Source: Kalaharituber pfeilii (lineage: Eukaryota > Ascomycota > Pezizomycetes > Pezizales > Pezizaceae). From it: DNA of 64,000 nucleotides. This document shows positions 1 through 9,409 of this stretch, one piece after another (positions within the stretch are counted from its first letter, which is position 1; each line of letters starts with the position of its first letter). A program made the position numbers and the translations under genes. The notes under the pieces were generated by a model, which worked only from the letters and a program-made list of their open reading frames with translations, did not search any database and was not told the origin of the DNA. The DNA lies in assembly GCA_015179045.1 (NCBI GenBank), contig WHUZ01000003.1:1798001-1862000 (forward strand), given 5' to 3'.

Positions 1-2463
1 TGCCTCACCTCCTCGCTCGGTTCCACCTCCTCTTTAACCTCACTGATCTTCACTGGGATCTCCTCTCCAGTTCCCACCACGATTCCCTCATCCTCCCCCA
101 ACTTCCTCTTCACAAATACTGCCCTCGGCAACTTCGTCTCTCCCTCTTCATATGGCTGTCCCGCCTCCTCCCTCGCTAGATCATTGATCCACTTGGCTCG
201 CGGCCGCCACCCCCTCTCCCTCGTCAACTTGCTGACCAAATACAACCAGCACAGCGCATTTCCCACTGTTCCAACCTCATCCGAGACCGAGGTTCTAGCA
301 TAATCACTAATACGGCGGTAGAGCGCGGGGTCTGTCCAGAGGTCGTAAAGATAGTCCGCTACGGATTGTGTGTCACCGGGCTGGACGAGGTAGCCGTTCT
401 TGCCGTGCTGAAGTTGCAGCGGGATGCCGCCTGCGCGAGTGGCGACAACCGGTTTACCGTGGTGCAGGGCCTCGGAAACCTTCACCTCGAATCCCTCGCG
501 AGTCGACAATTGCAGGGCAATCTTCGCGTTCGTCAAGAGGGCATTAAGCACTATCCGCCAGTTAGCACCTCTACTTACCCTTCACCCATTGATTCGGGGC
601 GGGGAGAACCTACTTTGATCAGAAGGCCCAATCCTCATCACAATAATATCATTCGCACAGTGGGCATACGGCTCTTGCTCCAACAACTTCATAGTCTCGT
701 CATAAATAATGGATGCATCCGGATCATCCACTGCCCCATGCCCACAAATCAAGAGTTGGGGTGTCCTCCTAAAAGGCAACTCCTCGTCCAGCCTCTTTCT
801 CAGTCTGCAAAACGCATCAATCACATCCGGAATACCCTTTGACGGATCAAATCTCGCAACTTGGATGATATAATCTCTTTGTGGATACTGCAGCTTTGAC
901 ATGTGGATATCCGTGCACATTGTCCTAAAGTTGTGGTGATAATATCTCAAATCCCACTCGCGAAGAACTTTGTTTAAGCCATCAAGCCAATCCGTGCATG
1001 CTGGCATCAAACCCACTTTCCCCAGCGGCACCACATCGGGAACAAAGCTCTCCATTGGGTGCGAAATAAAGATGTCCGCGAACTTAATCTTATCCCAGAG
1101 ATAGCTCCATACCTCTTGCTGCGGGGATCCATCAATCGCAACCAAGTCTGAGCGAATTTCAATGTGACTTCTATAGATAACTGGGACCTCCGGCCGCGCC
1201 TTCTTGATAAGCGGAATCAAACCTGGCATTTGTGGGTCATCGATAATCACAACGTCAGCACCACCCTTCGCAAGAGGACCACCAGGTGAAAGCCAGCTCC
1301 TTTGGGCATTATACGTAATCCACTCGTCAATTAGGTGCTTCTGTTGATCCGTCAAACGCACATTTGGCCCGGCAACACCTTGCAAAATATTGTGGTTCGT
1401 TTTCGTGATACGGAATACGCGCGGGTTTGGCTTCGGCACATACCTGCAATTGTAAGGAATGACTTCAGTCACTCTTCCCAGCTTGAGGGTAACGAACAGC
1501 GAACTCACCAATTCGCATGCACCCCTGACATCCTCATAAACCTCAAGAGCGCATGTCTCATCAGCGCAACACCACCGCCTTGCGGTGTACTACTAAAAAA
1601 AGCCATCTTAATCTTCCTTGTCCTCAAGTCCTTCGCGAACTTCATCGTCGTATTCCATGTCCCGTCGGACATAACTGTACCTTTGTACTCTTCCATATTT
1701 GACACCAACCTCACTCTCCCTCCACTATCAATGTCAACCTGATTCCTGAACCCAATACACAACGCCGGATTCCCACCGGGTCCAAAATCTTTCGTACATT
1801 TCCTTGCCGCTGAATCCGCTTGCTCGTCAACATCAATCGGGATCCTTTCTCCCGAAGCCATGTCAGAAATTATCCCGTCAACTCCACCTGAGTTTGCCAA
1901 CGCAGAAATGTCCGAGCGGAGTTCCCAGTCCTCCTCTAATCCAAGTCCGTACTTTGGTGCAGTATGTTGGACCTTGTACACCATAGTGACAATATCCATA
2001 TCCCTCCACATTGCCGATGGCAAGCCGGGCGTCACCTCAAGCGACTTCTCTGTCACACCGGCCCCAACGAACTTCAGGCAATGCTCATCCGAAAAATTCT
2101 TGAGTTGTTTCAACACGTGCTTCTGCACAATCCTCTCCTTTTCGGACCTTGGCGCGTCCGGCGGGATTTTCAGCTGATGGATACAGTAATCGGTCGAGTA
2201 CGTTCCATCGTGTGTGCAGATGCCGACTTCAACCAACTCTGGTGACTTTGCCATGATGGCGACACCAGCAAACATGGGCTACATAAGTCAACAAAGGATC
2301 AGCCAAATGCACATGTCTAATGCATGGAGAATAGATCCCTCACAGTAAAACTCAACCCAGCCCAATTCTGTGTCTCCTCAACCCTACTCATCCTCCTTCT
2401 CATCTCGTAGGCGGGCTGGGACTGGAAGCCCGCCCTCTCGTCTGCCAAACTATGCGGCGCCAT
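1..2463 (-). CDS. ccg-9: Trehalose phosphorylase (CCG-9 type, GT4), 3' end beyond window
   Basis: Family: retaining glycosyltransferase-4 trehalose phosphorylase, interconverting trehalose plus phosphate with glucose 1-phosphate and glucose in the cytosol. Proposed exons (minus strand): 2463-2344, 2278-1509, 1443-614, 550 to the window edge; introns of 65, 65 and 63 bp keep frame. The first exon starts MAPHSLADER and ends GLSFT, which joins to PMFAGVAIMAK. The join reproduces the family's N-terminal pattern (basic RRR, then a TPMxAGxA block), so 2463 is preferred to the internal ATG at 2275. Seen: the HGAVDDPDASIIYDE segment and the GT4 E-x7-E motif EGFEVKVSE at residues 592-600. About 756 residues are encoded before the edge, near the usual family length (700-750), so little is missing. 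The last visible part is Glu/Lys-rich and may be a divergent tail. Splice sites are inferred. Confidence 0.9.
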
Positions 2464-5244
2464 CTTTGCTGGTATAGTGTTCTTCGCACAGCACTCGAAT
2501 ATCCTGATGGCTGAAGCTGGTGAAATCTGTTGTGTTCGAATTGTGAATAATAGTAACTTCGTTAATTTTCGTCCGATGTGTATAATATAAACTCATGCTC
2601 AATTTATTGGAGCTATACAGGAAATGCAAAGTACAGAGGTGGTGGTGACAGAACTAGCAAGGCGTCGGTACTGGGTATTTGACATACGTACTTGGTACAC
2701 ACCAATCGAATGGTGGTAGTAACGCCTTCTCTTTCTTGTTTGGCTATTTTCTTTCTAGAGTTTCTTTGTTGGAGAATGCAATACCGCAGTGACACTTTTA
2801 TTAGAGCTCTTCTGTCTCCCTCCGTCACACTGAGCCTATCTTTTATAATCTACTGTTCCCCTTCCAACTCCGTGCTATCGTCAGCACAGCACATAAAACA
2901 GCAGACCTTTGACACAAACATCACCCCAGAAACAGCGATAGCGACAATGGAATGTGTAACTTACCACTTTTGGTATGTTGCCAACGAGGCCAATTCAACG
3001 CCGCTGAGTGACTCAGCTGACAGGATTCCACGTTGTAAACGCCCGAGGTATGTGTTCTCCAGATGATGGGTCGATGGAGATTAGGGAAAACGCCAACAAG
3101 CGAATGTGAGGGACGGAAAAAAAAAGCAACAAACGGCAACGAGTGGGAAGTGGTATGTTGTAATCTAATTGTTTCGTGTATAACTTCCTTGTGCCAGCTT
3201 CGTTACTATCAGCCTCTGTCTTGTCTTCCCTCTCTCTTTTCTCTATTGCCTCGCTTCCGTCCACCCAATGGCAACGTTCGGAAACTGGAAATATTCCGCC
3301 TTTCGCCCTCCGCCAGAAGCAAGTGTGGTATGTTTGTATGTAAGAAAAAAAGCAACGCGAACGTCAATGAAAAAAACTGGTCGCCGCTTTGAGGCTGAGG
3401 AATGTGGATGTGGATAATGGTATGATCTAACCTGACTTGATCTAACAAGATACTAAAACACAAATCATTGGAAGAAGTGGAAGAAGTAAGAGGAAGAAAG
3501 AGGAAAAAGCAGACAAAAGGGGGAACTGAGGAAAACTTGGTGAAGCAAGGAAAGGGAGGGGGGGGCAAATTGAAATGGCAGGGTCTGACGACAGAGAGGG
3601 TCAGGAACGGGGACGGGGACGAGGGAACTGAAAAGTACCAAGTACCAGCCGCGCTTACGCTGCGAGGCTGCGCTGGGACTGAGCGAATGCCCGGTATTCC
3701 AAGGTCTGGGGAGGGGGGTACCTGCTTGTCTTTAGCTTGTGCCTAGGCACTGGTTGGCGGGCGGTGAGTGGTGAGTGTTGAGTGGTGAGTGATGATGGCG
3801 TGGATGGGTCGGGCAGTGGTAGTGCTTGGGAGCAGCCAGATTACCTAACCTACCTTACCTTGAAGCTGTGCGGACAATTGCGGGCCCCGATGAGATGGAC
3901 GCTGCTCTCTAAATATAGCTCAGACACCGAAGAAGCAGAGAAAAAGCCCTCTCCCCTCCTCCCACGGACTTTGTGTATCTCCCTCCCCTCGTCATCCGGC
4001 AAACAAGCAAGCGAGCAAGCAAGCAAGGCAGGCAGGCACGGCGAGCAAGCTGCCCGATTCGAGCGAGCACTACTTAGTAACCTTGGCCCCCCATTAAGCC
4101 ACACACACAATCATTTACATGAACCCAGAATCGAAGCATATCATACCGGGAACTCTTCCGCCGGTGGCGTGCACCCACCCACAGTCGAGTAAGTTCTTTA
4201 CATGATTATGATATTCAACACTGATCTTAGATCCCATAGCTAAGATACGCACCTAGCAAACTAAACTGCTAATCCAAGATATACGTTTTCTATCGGGAAT
4301 CAAACAATCAAAAACTCGCATTTCCCGTAGACTTCGCAGTTTCTCAATTTCCAACAAAAAACAATAAACAGGAACCCACAATCGCGCATCTATGCATATA
4401 CTTTTCCCCGATTCCAATGACGTCACATGCATAACCAAAAATCAAACCCACCATCCCTGCCCAACCCCATGTCTAGTCTCGTGACTACCCCAGATCTTGC
4501 AACCAGGCCTGTGATTTTTTTTGCCAAGCTCTGCATAACCTTGGTCAAACCACGAGATCAATAGTACGACGACCAAATCCCGATGCCTTGACTAGGAAAC
4601 TCCAGTAAATGGCCACTCAAATTCCTCTGTTTCCCACGCTCAAAGGTGAACCTGATCGCTCGGTATAGAACATTCCAGAAAAAGGGGTATCAACACCCAG
4701 GCACGTGACTCATGTGCGAGAGTAATAGTACCAGAGCCAATTCACCCGAATACCCTTCCCCATTTCCCTCTACACCAATATCCATCCATCCTTAAATTCA
4801 ACGTGTCGGTAGTTCTAAGCTCCGACGCTCCCGTATATACATACACCTACAACCCCATTCGGCAATAAAAACAATGGGGCAACTTCGGACACCAAAAAAA
4901 ACAAAACCCACAGCTTACCCTCAAGTTAACTCTTACTCTATGTACTCAGTCCTACTTCTGTAAGCTAGCCTAACTAAGAATAAACGGAACCCCTCTCGAG
5001 CTTAAGGACGAGGAGGGGGAATATATGCTTGTAATGTGTGTTGGGGGAGCTTGGGGAGGGGGGCGGATAGATGGAAGCAGTGGGGGGGCGGGCAGTAACA
5101 AACAGGCAAAGTTTATGCGAAAAACGCGAAAAATAAACATCTACAGTACAAAAGTAAAAATAACATTCCCGTTTTTACAAATAGAAACAAAGCATCCGTA
5201 TTCCCGGCCCCTGTTCCCCCGTTACCCTCCTACCACCTACCCCC
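2464..5244. other. Intergenic region upstream of trehalose phosphorylase
   Basis: No convincing gene. Short open frames on both strands have no family signature and lie in pyrimidine- or purine-rich stretches. It presumably holds the trehalose phosphorylase promoter (proximal to 2464) and the 3' flank of the COX18-type gene (near 5244). Visible structure: a 15-bp palindrome at 3003-3017, a GCAA/GCAG-rich repeat at about 4003-4036, and CT-rich DNA from 5210 that runs into the 3' end of the next coding region. Confidence 0.7.
3003..3017. promoter_or_regulatory. AP-1/Gcn4-type palindrome upstream of trehalose phosphorylase
   Basis: The sequence reads GCTGAGT-G-ACTCAGC, a perfect 7-bp inverted repeat around one base, containing TGACTCA. 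bZIP factors of the Gcn4/CPC1 and Yap1 classes bind this kind of site. It lies about 540 bp before the proposed start at 2463. Use in vivo is inferred. Confidence 0.4.
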
Positions 5245-6534
5245 TCATCCCCTCCCCACCCCCTCCGTTTCCCTCTCCCCTTCCCCCTCCCCCTCTCCCA
5301 TCATCACTCCCTCCACCCCCACCATCCTCGGCCTACACTCCCTCACCCCTTCCATCCCCACCCCCCTCACAGGCATCGCCCACCCCAACCCGACATTCTG
5401 CACCACCGAGTACGCCGCCGAGCTAATCCAATACACGCACATCCCCGCCGGCGCATTGATCGCCATCGGTATCGCCGCCAGCGCTGCACCACGCAACAGC
5501 CACCTCATCACCTTCATCCTCGCCTCCGCCTGGCTCCTCCTCCTGCTCTGCAGCAGCGCGCCGTCGCCCACCGGATCCATACTGCGGTCCCGCAGATGGG
5601 GCGCCTGCAGATGCGTCTGCAGCTCCATGTTCGTGTACAGCATGAGCGAGAGCACGATCGGGAGGGCGTAATACGGGTCCGGGGCCAGCAGGTCCGGAAA
5701 CCACAGTGCGCCGCCGGTCGACAGGGATGGCTCTAGGGGCGGGAGCGTCGGCGGAGTGATGTACGACGACCACCACAACGAGGGTTCCGAGGACTGCGGC
5801 GACTGGGGGACATTCGTCATCCCTCGCAGGGTCAGCGACGCAAGAACCCACATCGGCATCTGCACGAGCGGGAGGTAGAGCTTGTACCGCTGGCAGCCGT
5901 TGCGCTTGAAGACGCTTTTCCGGTGCGCGAGCAGGGACTTGTGCATGCGCGAGGTGAACTCCGCGGGGGTGAGCGGCGCCGCCGCCGCGGGCTTGCTATT
6001 GTTATTGTTGTCTTGTGCCGACAGGGGGATACCGAAGGAAGACTCCGCATCCGCAGCCCTATTCCCCCTCTTAAGTTCCCGCACAACCAAGTGCCTGTAC
6101 GCCGTCATCACCGGCTGCAGCTGCACGATCCGGAGCGTAACCCTCCTCGCATAAATCGCAAAAGGTAACGTAGTCGTCGTGCGGAGCAGAACCGCGAATA
6201 ATGGGAGCAAGAGCCACCATGGCGTTATCGTCGTCGTGGTTGTGAGTATTGTCCCAGAAACGGCGGTGGTGGTGGTTGTGGTCGTTGTAGCGAAGAGGGT
6301 AGAAAGAGACGTCAGGGCGCTAGAGGTCATTTGGAGGAGCGGTGTGACGATGGCGATGTTCCGCCGCTGCTGGTGGTGGAATTGGGGAGATGCAATGCCG
6401 GAAGCTCGTGTTGATGGGTAGCTTGCGGCGGGGAGGTGCTGGTGGTGGTAGTGCTGGTTGGGTATCAATGAGGACAGCCGCCGCCGAGATACATGGTGGA
6501 GGAATGCGCGGGGAGAGAGCCGCGGAGGGCGCAT
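5245..6534 (-). CDS. cox18: Mitochondrial inner-membrane insertase, Oxa1/YidC family, COX18/OXA2-like
   Basis: Single exon, 429 residues from an ATG at 6534. The N-terminus (MRPPRLSPRAFLHHVSRRRL) is rich in Arg, Ser and His and lacks acidic residues, typical of a mitochondrial presequence. About residues 105-395 show the Oxa1/YidC layout: a hydrophobic segment (ITPWWLLLPLFAVLL), the family-like stretch LPFAIYARRVTLRIVQLQPV, an amphipathic loop, then paired hydrophobic segments ending in AINAPAGMCVYWISSAAYSVVQ. Cox18 proteins export the C-terminal tail of Cox2 across the inner membrane. Odd features: a run of eight Thr near residue 85 and a Gly/Glu/Arg low-complexity tail (GEGEGEGERE). COX18 rather than OXA1 is suggested by the divergent sequence and absence of a long basic ribosome-binding tail; this assignment is moderate. 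Confidence 0.75.
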   Translation of the reverse strand: MRPPRLSPRAFLHHVSRRRLSSLIPNQHYHHQHLPAASYPSTRASGIASPQFHHQQRRNIAIVTPLLQMTSSALTSLSTLFATTTTTTTTAVSGTILTTTTTITPWWLLLPLFAVLLRTTTTLPFAIYARRVTLRIVQLQPVMTAYRHLVVRELKRGNRAADAESSFGIPLSAQDNNNNSKPAAAAPLTPAEFTSRMHKSLLAHRKSVFKRNGCQRYKLYLPLVQMPMWVLASLTLRGMTNVPQSPQSSEPSLWWSSYITPPTLPPLEPSLSTGGALWFPDLLAPDPYYALPIVLSLMLYTNMELQTHLQAPHLRDRSMDPVGDGALLQSRRRSQAEARMKVMRWLLRGAALAAIPMAINAPAGMCVYWISSAAYSVVQNVGLGWAMPVRGVGMEGVRECRPRMVGVEGVMMGEGEGEGERETEGVGRG

Positions 6535-6907
6535 TGTAGAAATCCGCGGAAGAGGGCTTGTTGTGATGAAGTTTGACCTTCAATTGCCGGCCGAATGCGA
6601 AAATATCGGCGGTTCCTCAGAGCTGCGGTTGCGGGCCGAGTAGGTTGCTTGGCAAAAAGCATGTGACTACAGACAACAGGGTAACGTTGTCTTCTCTGCG
6701 GAACGGAGTATCCGGTCAACTCATTCTGCATATTTCCATGTCCACCAATGTTATCCAGAAAGGGATAAATATAAGATATGACATTGGAACGCGTTTATCA
6801 TATTCCAAGTCTACCCATCTCTATGCATTACCAAAGGGGAAAAAAAAAAAAAAAAACCCCTGTTCCCTGTATAACCAACACACACAAAAAAAAAAGGAAA
6901 ACAAAAA
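6535..6907. promoter_or_regulatory. Spacer holding ALG11 terminator region and COX18 promoter
   Basis: This 373-bp spacer separates two minus-strand genes. It contains a plus-strand A-run near 6839-6857 and A-rich DNA up to 6910, likely the 3' UTR of ALG11, with the COX18 promoter nearer 6535. No definite core promoter element is visible. Confidence 0.4.
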
Positions 6908-8401
6908 TTAAAAATACCTCCTCCTCACTCTCACATTATCCACCAACGCCTCCACTCCATCCACCCATCCCTTTTCAAACGTGCTCTCCCCAAACCTCAT
7001 CGCCCTCTTTCTTATCCCCACCCTCCACTCCCCCTCCCCCTTGCTTCCCACCATGCCCAAGCCCTTCCTGAAGCCTTCAGCGAAACCCTCTAGCCCGTCC
7101 ACGCACCACCCAATCGTCCCCTCGCCTCCGCCGTCCCACCCAACTATATCCTCCTTCGGCCCGCCGGAGTTGTGCACGACGGCGCCTAAACCCGCAGCGA
7201 GGTACTCCACCACTCCGATGCCAAAGTGCTCGTTCCACATTGCATTGACGCCGAGTGCGGACGAGGCGAGGTGCGTCAGGACGACGGACCAGGGGCTGTT
7301 GAGCACAAAGTCGACCTTGTCTTTCACGCCCAGCTCGTGTGCCAGTAGTCGTAACTCGTAAACGCGCTTTGAATCCGCGTCGTCGCGGACGGAGCCGAGG
7401 AGGATTAGCCGTGCGTCCTCCTTCAGCGGGTCGCTCTCCTGTAACCTCTCCCTAAATAGCGCAAACGCACGTATAATCAGATCCAGCCTCTTCTCTGGCC
7501 TAAACTGCGCTATCGACAGTATGTGCGGCTTTCTCGGCGCCAGCGGGTCCGTCGCCGCCTCAATCTCCGCGACCGAGCACGGGGGAAAGAGCACTTGCGT
7601 CTTTTCCTTGTGCGCGGGCCACAAATCACGGATATGCTTTGCCGTCCACGACGAGTTGGCCATGGCCACGTCCACGCTGGATCCGCACGAAGAATACAAC
7701 CCTGCAAACGCTTGCCAGTAGGTCTTCTTCACGCGCATGCGAAACGAGGTGTCCGATGCCGGTAAAGCGGAGAGCATGTCAGTGGAGATGGTGGGGTAGT
7801 GCACATATGCGCCTACCGGGACCTTGGACCCAAACAGGTGCTTGGTGAAGGGGTATGTAAATGGGTATCCCATCGTATCAATGAAGACGTCTGGAACTAG
7901 GTGCTTGAACGCGGACCACACTAGCGGGATGGATCCCAAGGACTGCATCAGGAGCGTAAAATGCGGATACAGCTCGGGGGCGACTAAACTCCGATGCGAG
8001 ATGTACACGAACAGAATCCTGCTCGGGTCCAGCGGGATATTAAACCTCGTTTTCACCCTGTCCAGCATACTCTGGCGGTCCACGTCGTGGTCCCCCGTAT
8101 AGACTGCGCAAACCGCAGTCGGGTACCGAGCCTGCGTCGCCCGGATCGCAGTCCACAGCACGCGCTCGCCGCCGCCGCCGGCATGACAGAAGGGGTGGAA
8201 GAAGCCGAAGATGAGGGCTTCGCGGGCCGTCACGGTGCAGTTTGGGATCGTGGAGAGGAGCTGTGCCCTGCGGGCATCACTGGTGCGGAGGAGCTGCCAG
8301 CCGAGGACGCGAAGGGCGGCTTTGACGAGGATGAAGAGGGATGAGATGACAAGCGGGATGCTGAGGACGATGAGGGCGAGGAGGGAACGGAGAGAGGCCA
8401 T
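6908..8401 (-). CDS. alg11: GDP-Man:Man3GlcNAc2-PP-dolichol alpha-1,2-mannosyltransferase (ALG11)
   Basis: Single exon, 497 residues from an ATG at 8401. ALG11 adds the fourth and fifth mannoses, both alpha-1,2, to the dolichol-linked N-glycan precursor on the cytosolic face of the ER. Seen: one N-terminal hydrophobic anchor (about residues 5-30), then the ALG11 hallmark FFHPFCHAGGGGERVLW at about 67-83, the IDTMGYPFTYPF block and AYVHYPTISTDM, and the GT4 E-x7-E site at residues 391-399 (EHFGIGVVE) followed by HNSGGPKEDIV. Length matches the family (about 490-550). The C-terminal 50 residues are Gly/Arg-rich and less conserved. It is transcribed divergently from kish. Confidence 0.95.
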   Translation of the reverse strand: MASLRSLLALIVLSIPLVISSLFILVKAALRVLGWQLLRTSDARRAQLLSTIPNCTVTAREALIFGFFHPFCHAGGGGERVLWTAIRATQARYPTAVCAVYTGDHDVDRQSMLDRVKTRFNIPLDPSRILFVYISHRSLVAPELYPHFTLLMQSLGSIPLVWSAFKHLVPDVFIDTMGYPFTYPFTKHLFGSKVPVGAYVHYPTISTDMLSALPASDTSFRMRVKKTYWQAFAGLYSSCGSSVDVAMANSSWTAKHIRDLWPAHKEKTQVLFPPCSVAEIEAATDPLAPRKPHILSIAQFRPEKRLDLIIRAFALFRERLQESDPLKEDARLILLGSVRDDADSKRVYELRLLAHELGVKDKVDFVLNSPWSVVLTHLASSALGVNAMWNEHFGIGVVEYLAAGLGAVVHNSGGPKEDIVGWDGGGEGTIGWCVDGLEGFAEGFRKGLGMVGSKGEGEWRVGIRKRAMRFGESTFEKGWVDGVEALVDNVRVRRRYF

Positions 8402-8843
8402 GGTGGGAGACTGGCGGGGTGGGGGACTGGGGGACGGGTTTGACGGACGGAAGTGCAGTTTGTCGCTATCGTGCCAGCCTCTGGAGAACCGGTGTGTGTA
8501 TAAGATGAGTAACCGCGGCGCTTGCCGTCACGAGAGTTCGTTTGTGCAGCAAGCTTACGTATCAGAAGTCACATCACAAAAGGCCTCCTCCACAATGCCC
8601 AGCAGCGTCGCAAAGCGGTCCCGAAAGTAGCGTCATGTCAAAGTACCTATGAAGTAACAGGGATCCACCCGAAATGCCACGTGAGCGAAACCGCCACCCC
8701 GTCCCGTTGCGTTTGCTACGCCACAGGGAACCACTGTAGCTATCACTGAAGCCACCGTGTAAAGCTCCATATCCCAACTATCCATCCCGCTATCGATATA
8801 TTCACCACCCCTTCCCGTCCCCTCCCCACACCTCATCTCCACC
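8402..8843. promoter_or_regulatory. Divergent promoter region between ALG11 and kish
   Basis: A 442-bp spacer lies between two start codons pointing away from each other, so both core promoters must lie here. The kish-proximal side (8800-8843) is strongly CT-rich, as in many fungal leaders. Both genes serve the early secretory pathway, so shared control is conceivable but not shown. Confidence 0.6.
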
Positions 8844-9409
8844 ATGGCAAATACCCCCTATCCCCCCCCGCTCCTTGCAAAACCTTACTAACAAGCCACT
8901 CACCCACCAGTCCGCCCTCTTCGACTTCAACAAGCTCCTCCTCGTCATCCTCCTCATGATCTGCACATCGACCTACATCCGCTCCGTCTTTCCCAGTATC
9001 GTTGATCGGAACAAGGAAGGGTAATAGCTCCGTTTCCTCATCTCCACTCATGTTTTGTTCCATTCCTTTGCACCACAGGACTAACTCCCATTGCTCTCCA
9101 ACAGGTTAACTGGCATGTACGTTTTTCCGATATATCCCCTATAGCGCCGCAAATGGATACCACTAGTTCATCAATTTTACATTTACACCTCGCCCCAATA
9201 CTCGCGCGCGCGCTGACTATCCATCTATCGAACAGCGTCTGGAAAGCCGCCCGCATCGGTGAACGTTTATCGCCCTACGTCAGTATCTGTTGCTTCATCA
9301 TGGCTGTATGTTCCCCTCTCCCTCTCCCTTCCCCAAACTTACCAACTCCAACAAGCTAAACAAGCCCACGATGGCCTCAACGTAACAGATCTCCACATTC
9401 TGCTCATAA
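8844..9409 (+). CDS. Protein kish (TMEM167 family), five-exon small membrane protein
   Basis: Too short and split for simple ORF calling. Proposed exons: 8844-8846 (ATG only), 8911-9020, 9105-9116 (12 nt), 9236-9305, 9389-9409; total 216 nt, 71 residues. Family kish proteins are about 72 residues, with an N-terminal signal-like segment and a C-terminal membrane segment, acting in the early secretory pathway. Key matches: [26 protein letters not shown], and [14 protein letters not shown], all diagnostic of the family. Intron 1 starts with GC, not GT: no GT exists between the ATG and the acceptor at 8910, while a strong branch site (TTACTAAC) precedes that acceptor. The last exon (ISTFCS, then stop) is the least certain; other acceptors give different short tails. 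Confidence 0.88.

Noticed and set aside
5025..5426. Pro-rich plus-strand frame
   Set aside because: Its Pro-rich half is the antisense shadow of the Gly/Glu-rich tail of the COX18-type gene.
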